Of a stretch of 64,000 nucleotides of DNA, positions 9,521-18,051 are shown one piece after another; position 1 is the first letter of the stretch, and the number at the start of each line of letters is the position of its first letter. The stretch is taken from assembly GCF_038397755.1 (NCBI RefSeq), contig NZ_CP151637.1:2852001-2916000 (forward strand), read 5' to 3'. This DNA comes from Microbacterium sp. LWH7-1.2. GTDB taxonomy: Bacteria > Actinomycetota > Actinomycetes > Actinomycetales > Microbacteriaceae. A program made the translations under genes and the position numbers. A model generated the notes under the pieces. The model was not told the origin of the DNA, ran no database searches, and saw only the letters and a list, made by a program, of their open reading frames with translations.

Positions 9521-10694
9521 GGGTCACCGCCCCGAAATCCGCCTCGCGGATGCGCGCATGGACACCGCACACGATGTCGACGACCTGCGAGATGTCGAAG
9601 TCGGTCGCCGCGGAGAGGTAGGCGTAGGCGAGGTGCTCGTCCATGCCGTACCGTGCCTGCAGCAGGGCCAGCGCCGCACGGACCGCCTTGCGCATCGCCT
9701 CGCCCAGGTCGGGGTCGAGCCCGGTCGGAACCAGGTACTCGTCGGTGCGCACGAGCGGTCCGGCGAGCTCGCCGAACGCGGCGAGCGCCTCGTCGCGCGG
9801 CACCACGTCGAATCGCAGCGTGGCGCGCAGCGATGCCTCGAGCGCGGTGAGCGCGACCTCGCCGTCGCCCTGGGCGAAGTGCGGGTCGCCGACGTACGCG
9901 AGCGCCCCCTCGACCTGCACCGGCAGGTAGAGCACGGCGCCCTCGACGAGCAGCTTGATGTCGATGTTGCCGCCGTGCTCGCCGGGCGGCACCGAGTGCG
10001 GCCGGTCGTCGGAGTCGACGGCCACGCCCATGGTGCCGAGGAACGGCGCGAGCGGGAACTCCACGATCCGATCGCCTCCGTCGACGAGCGGCAGCACGCC
10101 GACCAGCCCGGTGTCGCGGTGCTCGACGGGGGCGAAGACGCTGACGTTCGCGCTCCCCCGAGGCAGCTCGCCCGGCAGCGCGCCCTTGCCGTGACGGTTC
10201 GAGATGACGCCGTAGGGAACGCGGGGGGCGAGCTGTTCCACGGTGATCTTCAGCAGGTCTCCCGGGGCTGCGCCGGCGACGTGGATCGGGCCCGTGACGA
10301 TATGGGGCCCGTCGGCCGCCGGGTCCCGTGAGAGCGCGGTGGCGATCTCCACAGCATCCTCCAGCACGGATGCCGGGTCCACACCGTGTGCTCCGAAGAA
10401 CGCCAGCGGATCCTTGCCCTGGTCTTCGAGGATGCCCTCGTGGCTCACCGTGTCGATCGTGACGGTCTCACCCGGCGCGATCGTGAGGGCCGGGGCATCC
10501 GTCCGACAGGGCAGCCGCCCCCACATCACCGTGGCGGGCGTCGCCGGGAGGTAGTGGTCGCCCGGGGTGGAGCCGGTGTGCGGTTGCAGAATCGGGAATG
10601 GGGTATGCACGGCTCCAGTCAACCCGGCTGCCGCCGCAAAGGCATCTTCCGTCGCCCGCGGCACCGTGTCCGGCTCTGCGAATCTCGGACGCAT
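9513..10694 (-). CDS. Acetamidase/formamidase family protein
   Basis: 393-residue member of the FmdA/AmdA family, which hydrolyses short amides. The family core is visible: GDLLKITVEQLAP, a conserved GEHGGNIDIK segment, and YVGDPHFAQGDGEV. The start overlaps the dctA-like stop by one base (TGATG) and the 3' end overlaps the amidase start by eight bases, so it lies inside the ureide operon. A role on formamide, oxamate or a similar small amide released during purine breakdown is inferred from context only. Confidence 0.82.
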   Translation of the reverse strand: MRPRFAEPDTVPRATEDAFAAAAGLTGAVHTPFPILQPHTGSTPGDHYLPATPATVMWGRLPCRTDAPALTIAPGETVTIDTVSHEGILEDQGKDPLAFFGAHGVDPASVLEDAVEIATALSRDPAADGPHIVTGPIHVAGAAPGDLLKITVEQLAPRVPYGVISNRHGKGALPGELPRGSANVSVFAPVEHRDTGLVGVLPLVDGGDRIVEFPLAPFLGTMGVAVDSDDRPHSVPPGEHGGNIDIKLLVEGAVLYLPVQVEGALAYVGDPHFAQGDGEVALTALEASLRATLRFDVVPRDEALAAFGELAGPLVRTDEYLVPTGLDPDLGEAMRKAVRAALALLQARYGMDEHLAYAYLSAATDFDISQVVDIVCGVHARIREADFGAVTRG

Positions 10695-11992
10695 CAGTCG
10701 GCAGCATCCGCCTTCTCGAACTGGGCTTGCAGCTCGTCGAGGTCGACCGAGTCCGTCGTCACGGACTTCTTGCCGTCGTAGACGTCACGGTCGATCTCGT
10801 TGCTGGCGTTCGCGACGAGCATGGCCACGAAGGTGTCGCCATTGACGTTGAGGAAGGTGCGGAAGATTCCGGCGAACCAGTCGACCGCGATGAGCAGCCC
10901 GACTGCCTCGAAGGGCAGTCCCAGCGAGGTCGCGAGGAACATCGCGACGACGGGGAAGCCGCCCGGCACAGTGATGGTGCCCATGTTCAGAAGGATGGCG
11001 AGAGCCATGCCCAGGACGATCGTGCCGACGTCGAGAGTCATGCCGCCCGACTGAGCGAGGAACATGACCACGATCATGTAGTTGAGCACCGCACCGTAGG
11101 AGCCCATGGTCAATCCGACCGAGAGCGTGAAGTTGGCGACGGTCTGGCTCACGCCGACCTTCTCGACAGCGGACCGCAGCACGGTCGGGAAGGTGACGGC
11201 CGAGCTCGTCGTGGTGATGGCGATCAGGGTCTGATCGGCGAGCTTGCTGGGAAGTCGTGCCGGGTTCAGGCCGGTACGCAGCCACACGACCAGGACGAAG
11301 AGGGCGAAGACGATCAGCACGCCGACGAGCGTCGACCCGAGGTACTTGAGGGCGCTCGTGATGACCCCGAATCCGACGGTGCCGGCGAGATTCGCCAGCA
11401 GGCAGAACACGCCGATCGGTGCGATGAGCATCACGAAGCGGATCATCGTCAGCACCACCTGCTGGATCGAGTCGAAGAACTCGAGAACCAGCCGGTTGCC
11501 CGTCTTCGCGATGTAGGCGTTCAGGGCGACGCCGAACAGCAGCGAGAAGATAATGATCGGCACCATGGTCGCGGTCGACATGGCCGCGAAGATGTTCGTC
11601 GAGACGAAGTTGAGGAGGGTGTCCTGCCAGCCGGCGGTCTCGCCGGCGGCGTCCTCGAGCGTCGGATCCACCGCACCGGAGAAGTCGATTCCCGCGCCGG
11701 GCTGGATCACGACGCTGATCCCCCACGCGATGATCGCGGCCACGATCGAGAAGCCGATCATCCACTTGAACGTGCGGAAGGCCAGCTTTCCCATGCCCGA
11801 CCCGGTCATCGAGCCGGTCGCCACGATGACAGACGACATGACCAGCGGCACGATGGCCATCTGGATCAGCCGGATGAACAGGTCGCCGATGAACTTGAGG
11901 TTGGCTGCCCACTCGCCCACGATCAGGCCGAACACGATTCCCAGGATCGCAGCGACGCCGATCTGGAACGCCGGGTGCTTCACTGTCTTCAT
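10694..11992 (-). CDS. Dicarboxylate/amino acid:cation symporter (DAACS, DctA-like)
   Basis: 432-residue secondary transporter with about eight membrane segments plus two re-entrant hairpins. The serine-rich hairpin TTTSSAVTFPTV and the NMGTITVPGGFP and NVNGDTFVAM signatures of the sodium:dicarboxylate family are present. ATG at 11992 follows GGAG. It is first in the operon dctA-fmdA-amidase-pucG-allC. DctA-type carriers move C4-dicarboxylates, glutamate or aspartate. Here it may import or export a ureide-derived acid such as oxamate, oxalurate or allantoate; this is a guess from operon membership. Confidence 0.88.
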   Translation of the reverse strand: MKTVKHPAFQIGVAAILGIVFGLIVGEWAANLKFIGDLFIRLIQMAIVPLVMSSVIVATGSMTGSGMGKLAFRTFKWMIGFSIVAAIIAWGISVVIQPGAGIDFSGAVDPTLEDAAGETAGWQDTLLNFVSTNIFAAMSTATMVPIIIFSLLFGVALNAYIAKTGNRLVLEFFDSIQQVVLTMIRFVMLIAPIGVFCLLANLAGTVGFGVITSALKYLGSTLVGVLIVFALFVLVVWLRTGLNPARLPSKLADQTLIAITTTSSAVTFPTVLRSAVEKVGVSQTVANFTLSVGLTMGSYGAVLNYMIVVMFLAQSGGMTLDVGTIVLGMALAILLNMGTITVPGGFPVVAMFLATSLGLPFEAVGLLIAVDWFAGIFRTFLNVNGDTFVAMLVANASNEIDRDVYDGKKSVTTDSVDLDELQAQFEKADAAD

Positions 11993-12044
11993 ATCGGCTC
12001 CATTTCGCTTGACGTCAGAGCACGCTCGGACGCGGGGTGCGACC

Positions 12045-12090
12045 AGGCTAAGGAGCTTCGGTTCGCGAAGAAGTCAGATTGGTAGGACCG
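12045..12090 (-). promoter_or_regulatory. dctA operon promoter with GntR operator 1
   Basis: On the minus strand a -10 candidate TAGCCT (12050-12045) lies about 50 bp upstream of the dctA-like ATG. Just upstream of the -35 zone sits GGTAGGACC (12081-12089), which fits the FadR-subfamily core GGTnnnACC. It is probably bound by the divergently encoded GntR protein. Confidence 0.5.
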
Positions 12091-12162
12091 TAACGCGGTT
12101 TTTACACGGCTGCGGCCCTCTGAAACGTGATGGTTACGTATCGACATGACGATCGCTGGGCA

Positions 12163-12175
12163 ATTGGTCCTACCG
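12163..12175. promoter_or_regulatory. GntR operator 2
   Basis: GGTCCTACC (12166-12174), flanked by ATT and G, is an inverted copy of operator 1. The two centres (12085 and 12170) are 85 bp apart, about eight helical turns. It lies between the divergent dctA operon and the gntR gene, suggesting joint control and autoregulation. Confidence 0.5.
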
Positions 12176-12287
12176 GGCGTGACCACGTGCCTCGCGCGGC
12201 ACGCGCATCCGGACATGCCAGACTGGGGTGGCAGCCGAGGGGGTCGCGCTGCGTCCACCCCGCCCGTGGCCAGTCTGGAGGGCAACC

Positions 12288-13010
12288 GTGACCGACCGCC
12301 TGCAGCTCGGTCCGCTCGCCCGGGAGGGCGGGACGGTCGCCGACGACGTTGTTCGTCATCTGCAGCGTCTCATCGTCACAGGCATGCTCGCGCCCGGCGA
12401 ACGGCTCGCCCCGGAACGCAGTCTCGCCGCCGACCTCGGAGTCTCGCGCAACGCTCTGCGCGAGGCGCTGCTGCGCCTCGAGCTGCTCGGGCTGCTCGAC
12501 CGACGGCAGGGCCGCGGCACACGCGTGTCCGCGAATCTCCCCTTGACCAGCACTTTCACGGCGCACCTAGAACAGGATGCCGCCCGGTTCCACGACTCGG
12601 CCGAGCTGCGCACGGTCGTCGAGCCGCAGATCGCCCGGCTCGCCGCGGGCCGGATCCAGGCGGACGAGATCGGAGCGCTGACCGAGCTGCTGCGCCAGTC
12701 CGAGGCGGCTCCCGACGCGGACGAATCGGTCCGCCTGGACGTCGCGTTCCACGTCGCGGTGGCTCGCGCGACCCGGAATGCGCTTCTGGCGTCGCTGAGC
12801 GAGCTGACCGTCGCCTGGACCGTGGAGGCGCGGGTGTACTCGCATCTGGAGGATCAGGGACGCCGGCTGTCGTCCGCCGGGCACGGGCGGATCCTGCGCG
12901 CCCTCGCGGCGCACGATGGCGATGCGGCCGAGGCCGCCATGCGCGTGCATCTCGACGAGATCGCCGAGGTCATCGAAGCGGTCCGGGCGGGGACGCCTGA
13001 TCTCGCCTGA
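12288..13010 (+). CDS. GntR/FadR-family (FCD) transcriptional regulator
   Basis: 240 residues. An N-terminal winged helix (about 15-80; APERSLAADLGVSRNALREALLRLELLGLL) is followed by an all-helical FCD ligand-binding domain with metal-binding type histidines (DVAFHVAVARATRN, GHGRILRALAAHD). The GTG start at 12288 is preferred because GGAGG precedes it by six bases; a longer frame starts upstream without a ribosome site. It diverges from the ureide operon, with two GGTnnnACC palindromes between them, and is therefore the likely local repressor or sensor of a pathway intermediate. Confidence 0.87.
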   Translation: MTDRLQLGPLAREGGTVADDVVRHLQRLIVTGMLAPGERLAPERSLAADLGVSRNALREALLRLELLGLLDRRQGRGTRVSANLPLTSTFTAHLEQDAARFHDSAELRTVVEPQIARLAAGRIQADEIGALTELLRQSEAAPDADESVRLDVAFHVAVARATRNALLASLSELTVAWTVEARVYSHLEDQGRRLSSAGHGRILRALAAHDGDAAEAAMRVHLDEIAEVIEAVRAGTPDLA

Positions 13011-13062
13011 TCCCGCCTGATGCCGCGGGAAGCGACTGCGTCGCGTCCGCCGGGGGCACGCG

Positions 13063-14466
13063 TCATCCGCTGGCCGTGAACCACTCCGCACGCAGCAGCC
13101 TGCCGGCAGGCCGCCCGCGGAAGCGCGGGGACTCACCGGGTCCGCCCTCGGTGACGTCGTAGACCGGTCTGCCCGCAAGCCACGTGCGCCGTACGCGCCC
13201 CGTGAGCACGCGCGAGTCGTACGCGGTGATCGGGTTCTTGTGCAGCAGCTCGTCGGCGTGCACCTCGAACGGGTCATCGACACCGAAGACCGTGAGGTGG
13301 GCGGGCGCGCCCACGGCGATGGCCCCCGCGCCCTCGATCCCCGCCACCGCGGCGGGGCCTGTCGTGTACAGCGGCAGGATGCGCTCGAGACGGATGCCGC
13401 GGTGACGAGCCTCGGTCCACACCGCCGACAGGCCGACCTGCAGCCCTGCGATGCCACCCCAGGCGAGCCCGAAGTCGCCGCCGCTCGACCGCTTCAGGTC
13501 GACGGTCGACGGGGAGTGGTCGCTCACGATCGCGTCGATGGCGCCGTCGACGACACCCTCCCACAGCAGGTCACGGTTGGATGCGTCGCGGATCGGCGGG
13601 CAGCATTTGAACTCGGCCGCGCCGTCGGGGATCTCCTCCGCGGCGATGGTCAGGTAATGGGGGCACGTCTCGACGGTCAGCGCGACGCCCTCGGCCTTAG
13701 CGGCGCGGATGGCCGTCAGCGAATGGGCGTCGCTCAGGTGGAGGATGTGGGCACGCGCGCCGGTGCGACGCGCTTCGGCGATGACGGCATCGATCGCCGA
13801 GGCCTCACTCGCGGCCGGCCGGCTCGCGAGGAACGCGCCGTACTCAGGGCCGAGCGCGCCGCCGGGAGAGTCGTGCAGCAGGGCGGGGTCTTCGGCGTGC
13901 ACGATCAGGCGCGAGCCGAGCGCGGCGACCTCGTCCATCGCTGCGGCTAGCTGCGCGCGGTCGAGGTGCCCGAACTCGTCCACCCCCGACGGCGACAGGA
14001 AGCACTTGAACCCGTACACACCCGCCTCGTGCAGCCGGCGCAGCGCCCCGAGGTTCTGGGGCACCGCACCACCCCAGAACCCGACATCGACGTGAGCGGA
14101 TGCCGCCGCTGCCGCCCGCTTGATCTCGAGGGCTTCGACGGTCGTGGTCGGCGGCACGGAGTTGAGGGGCATGTCGACGATCGTCGTGACGCCGCCGGCG
14201 GCCGCCGCGAGCGTCGCCGAACGGAAACCCTCCCACTCGGTGCGACCCGGCTCGTTCACGTGGACGTGCGAATCGACGAGCCCGGGGAGCAGGACCGCGT
14301 CGTCGGGCACGATCGTCGTGCCGCGCATCACCGAACCCGGTGTGGAGATGCCGGTGATGACGCCGTGCTCGAACTCGACGTCGGCGGGCCGGAACGCGCC
14401 CTCGATCCACGCCTGCGCCGCGCGGACGCGGCCGCTCGCGCCTCGGCGAGTGCTCACCTGGGTCAT
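13063..14466 (-). CDS. allB: Allantoinase
   Basis: 467-residue cyclic amidohydrolase that opens the hydantoin ring of allantoin to allantoate. Metal ligands His67 and His69 lie in DSHVHVNEPGRTEWEGF, a signature that distinguishes allantoinase from dihydroorotase. The carboxylated lysine is Lys154 (GFKCFLSPSG), and later metal ligands are in VHAED, HILHLSDA and SDHSP. The ATG at 14466 follows AAGGAG. It is monocistronic, convergent with gntR and divergent from uraD-hpxO, with its own GlnR-like box. Confidence 0.93.
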   Translation of the reverse strand: MTQVSTRRGASGRVRAAQAWIEGAFRPADVEFEHGVITGISTPGSVMRGTTIVPDDAVLLPGLVDSHVHVNEPGRTEWEGFRSATLAAAAGGVTTIVDMPLNSVPPTTTVEALEIKRAAAAASAHVDVGFWGGAVPQNLGALRRLHEAGVYGFKCFLSPSGVDEFGHLDRAQLAAAMDEVAALGSRLIVHAEDPALLHDSPGGALGPEYGAFLASRPAASEASAIDAVIAEARRTGARAHILHLSDAHSLTAIRAAKAEGVALTVETCPHYLTIAAEEIPDGAAEFKCCPPIRDASNRDLLWEGVVDGAIDAIVSDHSPSTVDLKRSSGGDFGLAWGGIAGLQVGLSAVWTEARHRGIRLERILPLYTTGPAAVAGIEGAGAIAVGAPAHLTVFGVDDPFEVHADELLHKNPITAYDSRVLTGRVRRTWLAGRPVYDVTEGGPGESPRFRGRPAGRLLRAEWFTASG

Positions 14467-14490
14467 CAGGACTCCTTCCGTCGTGGCGCC

Positions 14491-14544
14491 AGCATCCCCC
14501 ACATCTGTTCCCGAAGCGATGCCTTCGGGTTTCAGGGGTGTGAA
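14491..14544 (-). promoter_or_regulatory. GlnR-like box and -10 of allantoinase
   Basis: Reading the minus strand from 14544: TTCAC-n6-GAAAC-n6-GCATC-n6-GGAAC, ending at 14507. Three of four repeats keep the terminal AC. A -10 candidate GATGCT (14496-14491) starts 15 bp after the start of the last repeat, matching the other three GlnR-like promoters in the window. Confidence 0.5.
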
Positions 14545-14574
14545 TCGCGCACACCCGGCGTGAGCCGCGCGGCG

Positions 14575-14628
14575 GTCACACGCTCGTCACAACGTCGAAA
14601 TGCCCACCGAACGGCACACCGGTAGCGT
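14575..14628 (+). promoter_or_regulatory. GlnR-like box and -10 of the uraD-hpxO operon
   Basis: Repeats at 11-bp spacing: GTCAC (14575), GTCAC (14586), GAAAT (14597) and CGAAC (14608). The -10 TAGCGT is at 14623-14628, again 15 bp after the start of the last repeat. The start codon lies about 20 bp beyond the -10, so a short leader with a GAGGGG ribosome site is expected. Confidence 0.55.
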
Positions 14629-14647
14629 CCGGAGCGAGGGGATCGAC

Positions 14648-15175
14648 GTGAGAATCGAAGAGTTCAACGAGCTGGACACAGCGTCCGCCTGCGCGCTCGT
14701 CGCGGTGTGGGCGGCGATCCCCGCGTGGGTCGATGCCGTCGTCGCGGGGCGTGCGTATGCGTCTGTCGACGCGCTCGCCTCCCGCGCCGCCGACCTCGCC
14801 GCCGGGTGGACCCGCGCCGACCTCGACGCGGCTCTCGCGCACCACCCCCGGATCGGCGAGAAGCCCGCGGGCGCGGGCGCGGAGGCTGCGGCATCCCGTC
14901 GCGAACAGGCGTCGATGACGGATGCCGCCGCCGATGTCGCCGGACGGATCGCCGCCGGCAACGCGGCCTACGAGCGGCGGTTCGGGCGGGTGTTCCTCAT
15001 CCGCGCGGCAGGCCGGTCTCCCGAGGAGATGCTCGCCGAGCTCGAGCGCCGGCTCCGGGGTGACGACGAGACCGAGGCCGCCCAGGCGTTGGGCCAGCTC
15101 GCCGAGATCGCACTGCTCCGGCTTCGCGCCGCGATCCACGACGGTCACGACGAGGACGAAGGAGCTGCAGCGTGA
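14648..15175 (+). CDS. uraD: OHCU decarboxylase
   Basis: 175-residue 2-oxo-4-hydroxy-4-carboxy-5-ureidoimidazoline decarboxylase, the enzyme that makes S-allantoin. The catalytic signature HHPRIGEK is at about residues 65-72 (His66). The GTG at 14648 is preferred over the more upstream ATG because that ATG precedes the predicted -10, and GAGGGG is upstream of the GTG. Its stop overlaps the hpxO start (GTGA). The partner 5-hydroxyisourate hydrolase, often adjacent in actinobacteria, is absent here. Confidence 0.9.
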   Translation: MRIEEFNELDTASACALVAVWAAIPAWVDAVVAGRAYASVDALASRAADLAAGWTRADLDAALAHHPRIGEKPAGAGAEAAASRREQASMTDAAADVAGRIAAGNAAYERRFGRVFLIRAAGRSPEEMLAELERRLRGDDETEAAQALGQLAEIALLRLRAAIHDGHDEDEGAAA

Positions 15176-16365
15176 AGATCTTGATCATCGGGGCCGGGAT
15201 CGGCGGCACGAGCGCGGGCATCGCCCTCAAGAACCTCGGTCACGAGGTCGTGATCTACGACAGGATGCGCGAGAACAAGCCGGTCGGCGCGGCGTTGTCG
15301 CTGTGGTCGAACGGTGTCAAGGTGCTCAACTGGCTCGGCCTCGGTCGCGAGGTCGCGGCGCTCGGCGGCCGGATGGACCACATGGCGTACCTCGACGGGC
15401 ACAGCGGCGAGCAGCTGTGCCGCTTCAGTCTCGACCCCGTGACGCGGCAGACCGGCCAGCGTCCGTACCCGGTGGCGCGCGCGGACCTGCAGGCGCTGCT
15501 GATGCGCACGTTCGGCATGGAGCGCATCCATCTCGGGATGCAGATGGTCGCCGTCTCGGACGACGGCCGCACCGTCACCGCGACCTTCGCCGACGGCTCG
15601 ACCGACACCGCCGACATGCTCATCGGCGCGGACGGAGCCCGCTCGATCACGCGCGACTACGTCACCCGCGGCGGCGAGCACATCCGCCGCATCGAGCGCA
15701 CCTACTCGGGGTACACCAACTTCAACGGGCTCATCCCCGCGGACCCGCGCATCGGCCCCGCAGACCAGTGGACCACCTACGTCGCCGAGGGCAAGCGCGC
15801 CGCCGTCATGCCCGTCGAGGGCGACCGCTTCTACTTCTGGTTCGACGTGCCGCAGCCGGCCGGCCTGCCCTATGAGCCCAGCGACGGCATCGCACCCCTC
15901 GTGGAGGCGTTCACAGGCTGGGCGCCGGGTGTGCAGGCGCTGCTCGGGGCCATCGATCCGGAGGTCTCGCTCAACCGCGTGGAGATCTGGGACATCGACC
16001 CGTTCCACACATGGGCGCGCGGCCGGGTCGCGATCCTCGGGGACGCCGCACACAACACCGCGCCCGACATCGGGCAGGGCGCCTGCTCGGCGCTGGAAGA
16101 CACCTTCGCCCTCGCCATCGCCGTGGCCACCAACACGGTGAGCGTCGAAGACACCCTCCGACGCTACGAACGCAGCCGCACCGACCGTGCCGGGGAACTC
16201 GTGCTGCGCGCGCGCAAGCGCGGCGACGAGACCCACGGCTATGACCCCGACGCTACGGCCGCCTGGTACGAGAGCCTGCGTGGCGCCGACGGCGCCGGCA
16301 TCATCCGTGGGATCGTCGGCAACATCGAGGGCAGCCCCATCAACCTGGGCGCCGGGGTGCTCTGA
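15172..16365 (+). CDS. hpxO: FAD-dependent urate hydroxylase
   Basis: 397-residue class-A flavoprotein monooxygenase. It oxidises urate to 5-hydroxyisourate with NADH and O2, replacing urate oxidase. The FAD-binding GAGIGG motif is at 7-12, an Asp-Gly motif at IGADGARS (about 151-158), and the second FAD motif GDAAHNTAPDIGQG at 290-303. This NTAPDIGQG form is typical of HpxO rather than of salicylate or kynurenine hydroxylases. Translation is coupled to uraD by a 4-bp overlap, so successive steps of urate oxidation share one transcript. Confidence 0.9.
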   Translation: MKILIIGAGIGGTSAGIALKNLGHEVVIYDRMRENKPVGAALSLWSNGVKVLNWLGLGREVAALGGRMDHMAYLDGHSGEQLCRFSLDPVTRQTGQRPYPVARADLQALLMRTFGMERIHLGMQMVAVSDDGRTVTATFADGSTDTADMLIGADGARSITRDYVTRGGEHIRRIERTYSGYTNFNGLIPADPRIGPADQWTTYVAEGKRAAVMPVEGDRFYFWFDVPQPAGLPYEPSDGIAPLVEAFTGWAPGVQALLGAIDPEVSLNRVEIWDIDPFHTWARGRVAILGDAAHNTAPDIGQGACSALEDTFALAIAVATNTVSVEDTLRRYERSRTDRAGELVLRARKRGDETHGYDPDATAAWYESLRGADGAGIIRGIVGNIEGSPINLGAGVL

Positions 16366-16832
16366 CGCACCCGCGCCCTCTGAACCCGGTCCCCGCTCCC
16401 CCACAGCAGGTCATCGTCTTCACGGCGGCGGGGCCCCGGTGTCCGGTGTCCGGGTGCCCGCCGCCGTCCTCCGGCAGAGGGCGCTCGCGCACTGCCTCCG
16501 CCTCCTCGTCGAACACTGGCAGGTCCCCGGATGCGCGACACCCGCTCCTCCGGGTGCGCCTGGGCCGTGGCTTTGCGGATCCGACTCGCACATGTGCGCT
16601 CCGTTGCGGTGGATCGACGATAGAAGCGCATTCGCGCGGACAACAGGGAGTCGACGAAGTCGTCGCCGAGAGTTCACGTGGTGAAACAGGACCGCAATAC
16701 CCCGAGAGACCTCACTCGCGCGCCTCCGGCCCGAAGGCCGGTCGGGTTCGTCCCCGGAAACGCGTGGGCCTTCGGGCTCTTCACATCTTCTTCGCACTGG
16801 GGTACACCCGAAGGGAAGGAAGGTGTGATGCG
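16366..16832. other. Intergenic region without a recognised gene
   Basis: 467 bp between hpxO and the FMN-binding protein. Frames through it give Arg/Pro/Ser-rich translations without family resemblance. A short GC-rich inverted repeat (GGCCCGAAGGCC, near 16728) and the ribosome site GGAAGG before 16833 are the only structure seen. A leader or small RNA is possible but unsupported. Confidence 0.4.
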
Positions 16833-17432
16833 ATGAACGATTCTCCGAGCGATTCCCCGAGTGCAGAGCCGCCCCCGAGGGTGGAGCGGCTCTCCGCGTC
16901 GGCGTGCTGGGAGTACCTGGAGACCGCTGAACTCGGCCGGCTCGCGGTCGACAATGCCGATGGCGCGCCCGACATCTTCCCGGTCAACTATCTGGCCCAC
17001 GAGGGAGCGCTGTACATCCGCACGGCGCGCGACGCGAAGCTCCTCCATATCGCACAGCACCCGATGGTGGCCTTCGAGGTCGACGGTGCCACCGACGACG
17101 ACCACTACTGGAGCGTGGTGATCCGCGGCAGGGCCGAGCGCGTCACCCGCGACGATGAGATCCGCGACAGCGGGATCCGTCAGCTCGCGTCGTGGAGCCC
17201 GACCGCGAAGTTCTTCGTGATGAAGGTCGTGGCGAACACTGTGTCGGGCCGGCGATTCCCTCAGCACGCGAGCCGCAGGGACCCCCTCAGCGCTTTCGAG
17301 GGCGACGCGACGCTGTCGACCGCGCCAGAGCCGTCGCACCAGCCACGGGCCGAGCGGCCGGAGCCCATCCCGCATTTCACGCCCCGCACCGGCCCGCAGG
17401 ACACGCTCCCCGGACCGCGCTCCGACGGGTGA
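16833..17432 (+). CDS. Pyridoxamine 5'-phosphate oxidase-family FMN-binding protein
   Basis: 199 residues. A split-barrel flavin/F420-type fold is indicated by the N-terminal pattern LSASACWEYLETAELGRLAV, followed by PDIFPVNYLAHEGALYIRT and VVIRGRAERV. Such PNPOx-like proteins bind FMN, F420 or haem, and most lack a known substrate. The last 50 residues are Pro/Arg-rich and probably disordered. ATG at 16833 follows GGAAGG. No operon partner: the next gene, apt, is convergent. Confidence 0.8.
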   Translation: MNDSPSDSPSAEPPPRVERLSASACWEYLETAELGRLAVDNADGAPDIFPVNYLAHEGALYIRTARDAKLLHIAQHPMVAFEVDGATDDDHYWSVVIRGRAERVTRDDEIRDSGIRQLASWSPTAKFFVMKVVANTVSGRRFPQHASRRDPLSAFEGDATLSTAPEPSHQPRAERPEPIPHFTPRTGPQDTLPGPRSDG

Positions 17433-17459
17433 CCGCGGATGCCGACGGCAGGGATGACG

Positions 17460-17978
17460 TCAGGCGGTGAAGACCGTGTGCACGTCGCCGACGACCTCGC
17501 GGCCGTTGAGGGCCGTCAGCTCCATCAGCACCGCGGTGCCCACCACGACCCCGCCCAGCGTCTCGACGAGTTCGTGGGCCGCGACGAGCGTGCCGCCGGT
17601 GGCGAGCACGTCGTCGACAAGGAGCACCCGGGTGCCGCCGGCGATGTCGTCGTGCGCCTCGATCGTGGCCGTGCCGTATTCGAGCGAGTAGGTGACGGAT
17701 GCCGCGGGCAGAGGCAGCTTGCCCGCTTTGCGGATGGGCACCAGGCCTACGCCGGCCTCCATCGCCACGGCGCCCGCGAGCAGGAACCCGCGCGCCTCGA
17801 CCCCGGCGACGACGTCGAAAGACCCCTCGAACGGGGCGATCATCGCGTGGATGACGGTGCGGACGGCCGAGGCATCCGCCAGCAGGGGCGTGATGTCGCG
17901 GAACTGCACACCCGGTTCCGGGTAATCCGGGATCGTGCGGATGAGGGATTCGGCGCGCGTGAGGGCTTCGGAGAGCAC
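17460..17978 (-). CDS. apt: Adenine phosphoribosyltransferase
   Basis: 172-residue purine salvage enzyme joining adenine and PRPP to AMP. The PRPP-binding motif VLLVDDVLATGGT is intact, and the family N-terminus (IPDYPEPGVQFRDITPLL) and ARGFLLAG loop are present. The GTG start at 17978 lies six bases after a minus-strand -10 TAGGGT (17990-17985), so the transcript is probably leaderless. It diverges from the alpha-glucosidase gene. It would recapture adenine such as that released by a LOG-type enzyme. Confidence 0.95.
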   Translation of the reverse strand: MLSEALTRAESLIRTIPDYPEPGVQFRDITPLLADASAVRTVIHAMIAPFEGSFDVVAGVEARGFLLAGAVAMEAGVGLVPIRKAGKLPLPAASVTYSLEYGTATIEAHDDIAGGTRVLLVDDVLATGGTLVAAHELVETLGGVVVGTAVLMELTALNGREVVGDVHTVFTA

Positions 17979-18024
17979 CCGCCAACCCTACGCCCGAGCC
18001 CTGCATGTCATTCGTTACGAGGAG

Positions 18025-18045
18025 TGTAAGCGCTTGCAGTATGCT
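18025..18045 (+). promoter_or_regulatory. LacI-type operator overlapping the alpha-glucosidase promoter
   Basis: TGTAAGCGCTTGCA (18025-18038) is a near-palindrome centred on AAGCGCTT, the core typical of LacI/GalR operators. The -10 TATGCT (18040-18045) follows directly and the ATG is six bases further, implying a leaderless message repressed by steric block. The LacI protein encoded two genes on is the natural candidate. Confidence 0.65.
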
Positions 18046-18051
18046 GACCGG

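Noticed and set aside
12050..12098. GlnR-like box at the dctA operon
   Set aside because: Only one of the four repeats (CGAAC) fits at the expected offset; control by the local GntR is better supported.
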